Shown here one piece after another: positions 49,058 to 54,221 of a DNA stretch of 54,221 nucleotides. The position numbers were made by a program, and so were the translations under genes. The DNA lies in the NCBI GenBank assembly GCA_021806165.1, contig JAJZXY010000015.1, positions 1-54,221 on the forward strand, given 5' to 3'. Below the pieces are notes generated by a model. The model was given only the letters and a program-made list of their open reading frames with translations. It did not search any database and was not told where the DNA came from. Each line of letters opens with the position of its first letter. The stretch's first letter is position 1. This DNA comes from Thermoplasmata archaeon. GTDB lineage: Archaea > Thermoplasmatota > Thermoplasmata > Sysuiplasmatales > Sysuiplasmataceae.

Positions 49058-50434
49058 ATGCAGCAGCAATTGCAGCTTCTTGGTGCGAAGCCCAACGGCA
49101 CATGGATGCCCGGTGAGGAAGGCGCCCCCTCCGTCGAAGCGCTGGAATTTGTTGCAGAACTGGTAAGGCAATTCGCCCCGTGCATCAGGCTTGTTGCTCC
49201 CGAGCAGAACAGTGGCATACGACGCCACACCCTGCACATGAGTTCAATGGCCCCGACCGCTGATGGCATGCCGCAGACAAGTCACAATGTCGTGTGCGCA
49301 AAGCCCCAGAGGCAGATTGTTGTCCCTGCATGCAGCGCAGACATGTTCAGCAGCGCGATGGATAACAAGGAAAAGCGCGTAGTTGCCGAAGTGAGCGAGT
49401 TCCACGGAATGAAATGGAGAAATACGGCAGCTGCTCATGCAAATCTGGACCATGCCATTAAGGGAGGACGGATGAAACAACTGGTGTTCAGGCCTCGGCC
49501 CTTCGGATGGTTTGAAAGGGGAATGCTGGTCGATGGCGGACTGGTGCCTGCGGCACTGTTTGATGCGGGCCTATTCATATACAACTGCTCGATGCATATC
49601 AAGAGAGGCGTGCTGAGCCCCCAGCTTGAGATTCCGGGCGTTTCCTCAAGAGCTGAAGCGGTTCTCTGGAACAGCATCATTCACACAATGGAAGGTGAGA
49701 TCAACATCACACCGGGAGCGGTGACTGCTTCTCTGGCTGTTGAGAGGGCATGTGCACCTGATGAGCTTGGTCCAATGCTGGATGCACTTGAAGGCAGGAC
49801 TCGTGCAGTCTGCTTCTACCCTGAGACGTTCCTCACAGACTTAGCTGCAAGGTATGGAATATCTCCCGGCTGCATCCTGCCGCATATCTCGCAGCTGATG
49901 CGCGGATGCGCCCCTGTTGAGCTGGCAATGGAGCAGGTTGCAACGGAGGCAGAGAGCAAGGGTCTGGGGCTTTATTCCGCAGGTGGCATCGTGGTGAATG
50001 CTTCATCCGGAGTGTCGGATTTACATGGTGGCAACTTCGGGCAGCCCCGCATTGACGGAAAGGGCCTGGAGTCATACATATCCGCCGCTCTCAGGTTCCT
50101 TGCAAACCTGCTCTCGCCGGACTCTTGCGCGACGAAATCGGCTGCATCAGTCGACGGCCGTAGAGCAGAATTGTATGCTACCACGCTCTGGCAGTGGAGC
50201 AGGAGCAATTCCATCGCTTCCGACGGGCGGGTGGTTCATGCGGACCTGCTCTGCAGTATGACGGACAGGGAGCTCGCGCGCGCACTGGTGTCTACTGGCG
50301 GCGAGGGCAGAAAAAAGAGCTATCACATTGCATCACGCATTCTGAAGAAGTCACTGTGCTCGTGGGATGGCGCGCCGTCACTTGCCCGGATGACTGAAAA
50401 TATGTTCGGGGAGCATCTCCTCACGGGTCTCTGA
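49058..50434 (+). CDS. Divergent malate synthase A-family protein
   Basis: A 458-residue protein whose segments follow malate synthase A in order. RPRPFGWFERGMLVDG matches the MSA RPRGWHLPEKH region; LFDAGLFIYN matches LFDFALYFFHN; ITPGAVTASLAVERA matches the segment with the Mg ligand Glu; and AELYATTLWQWSRSNSIASDG matches AEISRTSIWQW, preceded by an Asp aligned with the catalytic Asp. But the GRWDYIF motif reads CFYPETFL, the HDGTWxAHPG loop reads LHGGNFGQP, and the N-terminal ADFED is altered. It is 70 or so residues short. It may be a changed-function paralogue or a very divergent enzyme for glyoxylate plus acyl-CoA. Confidence 0.6.
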   Translation: MQQQLQLLGAKPNGTWMPGEEGAPSVEALEFVAELVRQFAPCIRLVAPEQNSGIRRHTLHMSSMAPTADGMPQTSHNVVCAKPQRQIVVPACSADMFSSAMDNKEKRVVAEVSEFHGMKWRNTAAAHANLDHAIKGGRMKQLVFRPRPFGWFERGMLVDGGLVPAALFDAGLFIYNCSMHIKRGVLSPQLEIPGVSSRAEAVLWNSIIHTMEGEINITPGAVTASLAVERACAPDELGPMLDALEGRTRAVCFYPETFLTDLAARYGISPGCILPHISQLMRGCAPVELAMEQVATEAESKGLGLYSAGGIVVNASSGVSDLHGGNFGQPRIDGKGLESYISAALRFLANLLSPDSCATKSAASVDGRRAELYATTLWQWSRSNSIASDGRVVHADLLCSMTDRELARALVSTGGEGRKKSYHIASRILKKSLCSWDGAPSLARMTENMFGEHLLTGL

Positions 50435-50442
50435 TAATCTGG

Positions 50443-50900
50443 TCACTTTGCGCTTCCCTGAGCAAGATTGCCAAATCGAGACAGATTTCGCGTGATCATT
50501 CCCTTACTTCGGCAAATCCGGTGCCGAAGCCTGAATCTGTGAATGCCATGTAGGCCCCTGGCCGAAACCCTGGAGGACACCCCGGGTGTGGTCTTCCTCG
50601 TCCATGTGGCAGGCATATGCGCCTGCGCCGGGATCGTGGAGAAAAGCCAGACAGGTATGTTTTTCAGATTCTGTACATTGTCTCTTGCAAATCTTGATGC
50701 GCCCATGTCCCATCCAGACATTCTTCTGCATCCGCCTTTCACGGCAGCGTGGTACCTTGGCATGACTGAAACATGCTTCGTCCACTTCACAACTGCTTCG
50801 AATCCCATCATAGTGAGCTCGTCGCCGATAACCCTTGATACATCCAATACCGATGCCTGCCAGGCAGAACTGCAAAGATTATTGTACCACCTGCAGTCAT
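50443..50900 (-). pseudogene. Flavodoxin-domain protein remnant
   Basis: On the minus strand a frame reads VSRVIGDELTMMGFEAVVK, then VMPRYHAAVKGG, then ASRFARDNVQNLKNIPVWLF. This is the pattern of the flavodoxin domain of menaquinone-dependent protoporphyrinogen oxidase-like proteins (usually GSAVRMGRW, SRFVRDN and PVWLFSSGP). The expected phosphate loop near the N-terminus is lost, the GP after the PVWLF strand is altered, and the C-terminal third is not recognisable. No normal start exists, because the N-terminal part would overlap the divergent membrane-protein gene. I consider it a decayed gene. Confidence 0.5.
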
Positions 50901-50915
50901 GGCTTCCGGAGGGAC

Positions 50916-51458
50916 TTGTCCAACAACAGGCTTGGCTTCCTTGGAGTGGCAATACTGCTCGCCGGAATGATTCTTGCTCTGTCCATAGCGCATGTTATCA
51001 ATTCTCATGAGTATGAGGTTAATGCAACTTTTTCAGAGACTCTGCCCGGGGAGTTTGTTTCTGGCACAATCAACATGAGCAATTCAAATGGCATCCTCTA
51101 TATCTCCAACAACTCCTCATCGGTCTACCTCGTACCGGCCCAGTACATTACAGGTCTGAACAGCTCGAATGCCGGACAGTACGCGGTGATCCCGTCAGAA
51201 ACAGGGAATATCACGACTGGTGGATTCGCATATTCACTTGGCAGCTCCGGCAGGCTCTATTCCAACCTCACAGGTTCATACAACATAGTGGCATTCATGC
51301 AGAGCGCTCCCGCAGTTGCATACGACAGGACATCTTCGGTTCCAGCCGATACACTTGCAGTCTATTCGCCTCTCGTTGTTGCCGGTGAGGTGATGTGGGT
51401 TGGCGGCACCATACTCGCCGCATTCGGTTTCATCGTCGGGAGAACGAAGAAGGAGTAG
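50916..51458 (+). CDS. Membrane protein with two TM helices and an extracellular beta-rich domain
   Basis: A protein of about 180 residues. TM1 lies near residues 7-29 (GFLGVAILLAGMILALSIAH). An Asn/Ser-rich outer domain of about 110 residues has several N-glycosylation sites and tyrosines. TM2 is near 150-172 (VAGEVMWVGGTILAAFGFIV), and a basic end GRTKKE stays inside. The family is not recognised. TTG 50916 is taken because a TATA-like agattattgt (about 50877-50887) lies about 33 nt upstream; upstream codons to 50835 run through the flavodoxin remnant. Confidence 0.55.
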   Translation: MSNNRLGFLGVAILLAGMILALSIAHVINSHEYEVNATFSETLPGEFVSGTINMSNSNGILYISNNSSSVYLVPAQYITGLNSSNAGQYAVIPSETGNITTGGFAYSLGSSGRLYSNLTGSYNIVAFMQSAPAVAYDRTSSVPADTLAVYSPLVVAGEVMWVGGTILAAFGFIVGRTKKE

Positions 51459-51472
51459 GTGTATCACTTCAT

Positions 51473-51907
51473 CTACTTGCTGTAGTCCTCTTCGAGAGCT
51501 GCCTTGAACCAATCCCGTTCCCTGCCGAGATCCGAGACGAATTCGGTCTTGGTCACCGGGGCAGCATTCCTTTAGTACATCGTGAAAGACATCTTGAGCT
51601 CCGTCTTCTCCTTGCCTTTCGAGGCGAGCGCGTAGTCACCAGTTATGTCATACCGCTCGCCGAACCTGTCGAGATGCCAACTCGATGGCGGCATGAGGGT
51701 AACGATCCTGACCCTCTCCGCACTCCTCCTTCGTTTGGAATCGTGCAATATCCATGCACACTTCTCCCTTGATGCTGACTCTATGCGCCGCCTTGAGGAG
51801 TCACCCGAGATGATGTGGTCGTCATCCCTGTAGTCTGTGCACCATGCATAGACAAAATCAAGTGGGGGGCTGAATGACTTTTTCAAAGTAAATGTCCTTG
51901 TTGCCAT
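51473..51907 (-). pseudogene. SRPBCC-family protein interrupted by an in-frame TAA
   Basis: From ATG 51907 the frame reads MATRTFTLKKSFSPPLDFVY, then AWCTDYRDDDH, PPSSWHLDRFGERYDITGDY and TELKMSFTMY, then TAA at 51574-51572. The same frame continues with RNAAPVTKTEFVSDLGRERD and WFKAALEEDYSK to TAG at 51473. The last part is the normal C-terminal helix of this SRPBCC group, so one base change has split the gene. The end lies 14 nt from the convergent membrane-protein gene. The truncated product would lack its closing helix. Confidence 0.65.
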
Positions 51908-51959
51908 GGGGGGCTGCATGCATTATGGGGTTTTTTGAGTATCTGACTCATGGTGAGGA

Positions 51960-52952
51960 TGTCAGCCCGCCTGAGGCCCGCCACTTCCTGCCGAACCCCA
52001 CAGTATGACACCTGCCCTCATTCTTGCAAGCAGGTAGATGAAGAGCGCTGTGACACCCTGTATTCCCTGGACGGCTAAGCACTTCATAAGAACGTCCCAG
52101 AGGAAGATAACGGACAGCAGCCCGGTGCAAATCCACACCTTACCAGCTCACTGGCTGCCGAGCCCGCGCCATACCTCACAACAAGGTACGATGCCGGTCC
52201 GCCGCCATCAGCAATGCAATACTGGCGGCGGGCGGATTCAGGTTGCCAGTTGCTATTCCATCGACCACGATCCACATTGAAAAGAAGAGGGTCGAGCCTG
52301 CGGCTACAACAAGCGGCCTACCCTTCTATCTCCCTGTTCCCACTTTCAGAAAATCAGGAGGCAGGCGGCGGGCTGTCCAGACAAGCGCAAGGACGCAGCT
52401 GTGTACATGGCGAGCTGCAGACTCCCGGGTTTGCTAACTATCAGGAAAATAGAAGAATGTGACGAAGGAGAGATAGACTGTCATTATTGGAGCAGTCAGT
52501 CCCGGTCCATCCATGACTTCGAGATATGGTGCGGGAAGAAGAGTCCAGCCATAAGAATCGGAAGGGAGATGCTGTAGATGCTGTGGAATACTGTCAGCCC
52601 GGCTGCCCAAACCCAGTTTATCCCGAAGAGGTGGCCGTAACTTCCAATTATGCCCGCTGGACTGCCGGAAGTCTCGAAGAATGTGTGCACTCCCGCACCC
52701 TCCTCCATGATCCCGTATGCCCCGCCAGGCAGAATGACCGTTCCCACGCCTTACCACACCGTACTGCAGCTTCGTGCACAAGAAGGACACCGGAACCATA
52801 GAGGCCGATTATAAAGAAAAGTTGCAGTGCAAAGACTGCCGGGTTCAGCACAAGCATGGTACGGGGGTGAAGCCTGTAAGAAGCTCGGCTATGAAAGGTG
52901 AAAGGAGGACAAGAGCTGCAATGGGCCTGACGCTGCCGATGAGCTTCTTCAT
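51960..52952 (-). pseudogene. Multispanning membrane protein, destroyed by several frameshifts
   Basis: Translating the minus strand in alternating frames gives a continuous membrane protein: ATG 52952 KKLIGSVRPIAALVLLSPF, then FIAELLTGFTPVP; a frame change to MLVLNPAVFALQLFFIIGLY near 52857; another to MGTVILPGGAYGIMEEGAG near 52747; another to GLTAPIMTVYLSFVTFFYF near 52500; then LFFSMWIVVDGIATGNLNPP near 52280; and GVTALFIYLLARMRAG near 52030. At least four shifts and some stops are needed, so it is inactive. The SPFIAELLTGFTPV opening recalls an uncharacterised archaeal/bacterial membrane family whose name I cannot give. Confidence 0.6.
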
Positions 52953-53023
52953 CCGCCGGTAGACTGCTTCCGTTCTGCTTAAGAAGCATCTTGCCGGGTC
53001 GCATGCCTGATATTCGCAGAGAA

Positions 53024-53986
53024 TCAGCTCTCTGCGAGGGACCGCCTGTAGGAGGCGTACGTTTTGCAGTACCTGAAGCAGGCATGAATTGCATGCATCA
53101 TGCTGGAATGGTCTGCAATGCCCTTACCTGCAATGTCAAACGCGGTCCCGTGGTCTACTGAAGTCCTGAGGAAGGGGAGACCGATATTCATGCTCACCGT
53201 GTGCCTGAAATCAAGCGTCTTGGCGGCTATATGTCCCTGATCGTGATAGAGTGAGACGACTATGTCGAATATGCCTTCAGCGGCCATGTGGTAGACTGAG
53301 TCGGCCGGGACTGGGCCTTCAACACTGAACTCCGCTCTTGCGTCTGAAACCGCCGGGGCTATCTCGTCAATCTCCTCCCTGCCGAGTATGCCGTTTTCAC
53401 CTGCATGCGGGTTGAGTGCGGCAACAGCAATCCTCCTCCTGCCTTCCCCCAAATGTTTCAGCGCTTCATCTGCAAGGACAATATGCCTGCGGATATTCTC
53501 CCTGGTCACCATGTTGATCGCCTCCCTCAGAGGCAGGTGTTTCGTAAGGAAGATTGTGCGCAATCTGCCAGTCTCGAAGAGGGTGGTGACATCATGCGAG
53601 CCCGTTAGCGCCTCAAGCATGGTCGTGTGGTCAATGTGCCTGGACCCTGCCTTCAGGATCGCCTCCTTGCTGATAGGCGCAGTGCAGATTCCTGAAATTT
53701 CGCCATGGAGCGCTGCGGAGACCGCCTGCTCAATGCTCCTCACTGCGACCCTGCCGGATTCTATCCCCGGCCTTCCAGGTTCCACGTCGCCTGAGGGTAT
53801 GTCGCGGAATGTGAATACATCGGCATTGAGCCCTGCAACGCACCTTTCAGCTGCAGAAAGATAGTGACGCCTGCTGCCGAAGAGTACAATATCCTCACGC
53901 TTGAACGCACCTGATGCAAGCGCCCTTGCTGTTATCTCGTAACCAATGCCTGCCGGATCTCCCAGTGTAATTCCTATCCTGGTCAA
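53024..53986 (-). CDS. pdxA: PdxA-family dehydrogenase (4-hydroxythreonine-4-phosphate / D-threonate-4-phosphate type)
   Basis: An NAD- and metal-dependent dehydrogenase/decarboxylase of about 320 residues. ITLGDPAGIGYEI lies at the N-terminus. The metal-binding His residues are in SRHIDHTTMLEAL, SLYHDQGHIAAKT and VDHGTAFDIAGKG. ICTAPISKEAI and ALNPHAGENG are also family marks. TTG 53986 is preferred because a TATA-like cctttaattt (about 54010-54019, minus strand) lies about 28 nt upstream; a start at 54040 would precede that promoter. PdxS in the same window suggests PLP is made by the other route, so a PdxA2-like catabolic role is possible. Confidence 0.85.
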   Translation of the reverse strand: MTRIGITLGDPAGIGYEITARALASGAFKREDIVLFGSRRHYLSAAERCVAGLNADVFTFRDIPSGDVEPGRPGIESGRVAVRSIEQAVSAALHGEISGICTAPISKEAILKAGSRHIDHTTMLEALTGSHDVTTLFETGRLRTIFLTKHLPLREAINMVTRENIRRHIVLADEALKHLGEGRRRIAVAALNPHAGENGILGREEIDEIAPAVSDARAEFSVEGPVPADSVYHMAAEGIFDIVVSLYHDQGHIAAKTLDFRHTVSMNIGLPFLRTSVDHGTAFDIAGKGIADHSSMMHAIHACFRYCKTYASYRRSLAES

Positions 53987-54094
53987 ATCAACCGGGATGA
54001 GATGGGGCTGCTGGAAATTAAAGGATTTGGAAACAGCCAATTGCCTGAGTATTGCCGACCTCCATCAGCAGGCATATACCATTCTGGAAAAGGA

Positions 54095-54221
54095 TGGGGG
54101 TTGTGGGATTTGAACCCACATCAGCGGGTGTCTCTGAAACGGCTCATCGCTCCAGTATTTCATCATCCTTGCGTCAGTTTTGGGAACAATTCACACACCG
54201 TTTCTGCCTCTGTACTTCAGT
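54095..54221 (-). tRNA. tRNA-Trp, 3' part with box C/D-like intron (cut by window end)
   Basis: On the minus strand the 3' end is a perfect T arm (GTGGG, loop TTCAAAT, CCCAC), acceptor AACCCCC and A73 at 54095; CCA is not encoded. The 5' exon is outside the window. The upstream 70 or so bases hold GATGATGA (54167-54160), a C/C'-box consensus, after CTGA (54177-54174), a D/D' box. They also hold ACTGGAG (54156-54150), which is complementary to CTCCAGT, the expected Trp anticodon loop. Archaeal tRNA-Trp introns often carry a box C/D guide for methylation of the tRNA itself. Identity as Trp is inferred from this, from the GGGGGTT acceptor and from A73. Confidence 0.6.

Noticed and set aside
1-54221. 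CRISPR arrays, cas genes, integrases or transposases
   Set aside because: No regularly spaced repeats and no such proteins were found; the only long exact repeat is the 275-bp pair.

Overview
The window looks like the chromosome of a GC-rich archaeon (I judge by eye, without counting), most likely from the Thermoplasmata/Thermoplasmatota. The archaeal markers are an RqcH/NFACT protein, diphthine synthase (DphB), Trm5, an AbrB-PhoU regulator, NfeD/SPFH proteins, HTH_10 and AsnC-type regulators, TATA boxes about 25-30 nt before many start codons (leaderless genes), and intron-bearing tRNAs. Formate-THF ligase, a cupredoxin with a COX2-like Cys pair and an ACR3 arsenic operon fit an aerobic or metal-exposed Thermoplasmata relative. 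The exact lineage cannot be fixed from the sequence alone. I found no rRNA, CRISPR array, insertion sequence or phage genes.

Layout. 1-5.5 kb: a broken DinB gene, DUF1015, an intron-bearing tRNA-Thr, RqcH and a P5C-dehydrogenase-like ALDH. 5.5-13 kb: a hairpin-rich intergenic stretch, DUF72, a CPA2 antiporter, a divergent FtsZ/tubulin-family protein, DphB, Trm5, Dcd, and a cyclophilin gene flanked by two identical 275-bp copies of a small unknown gene. 13-18.3 kb: a co-directional set of a Rab-like small GTPase, a 1358-residue Ig/cadherin-like surface protein with a cytosolic roadblock/longin-like tail, and a GrpB-family protein. 18.4-33.9 kb: metabolic and housekeeping genes (enoyl-CoA hydratase, GcvH, nucleoside phosphorylase, aminotransferase, PdxS, SPFH/NfeD, glycosyltransferase, Fhs, MoaA, an enolase-superfamily enzyme). 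34-36 kb: acr3-arsR-arsC with a dyad operator. 37-42.6 kb: a B12-type radical SAM protein, the cupredoxin, a small-gene operon divergent from a tandem AsnC regulator, and an M24 peptidase. 42.7-48 kb: an oligopeptide-type ABC binding protein and two permeases, without ATPases. 48-54.2 kb: AbrB-PhoU, a divergent malate-synthase-A homologue, a 2.5-kb pseudogene cluster, PdxA and the 3' part of a tRNA, probably Trp, with box C/D-like motifs in its intron.

The most interesting unit is the GTPase/surface-receptor operon (13.6-18.3 kb). It pairs a complete Ras/Rab-type switch with a single-pass receptor whose cytosolic tail resembles the roadblock/longin domains that act as GTPase platforms. A second theme is ongoing gene decay: at least five genes are broken, and three carry a single in-frame stop (TAG, TGA and TAA, one each).
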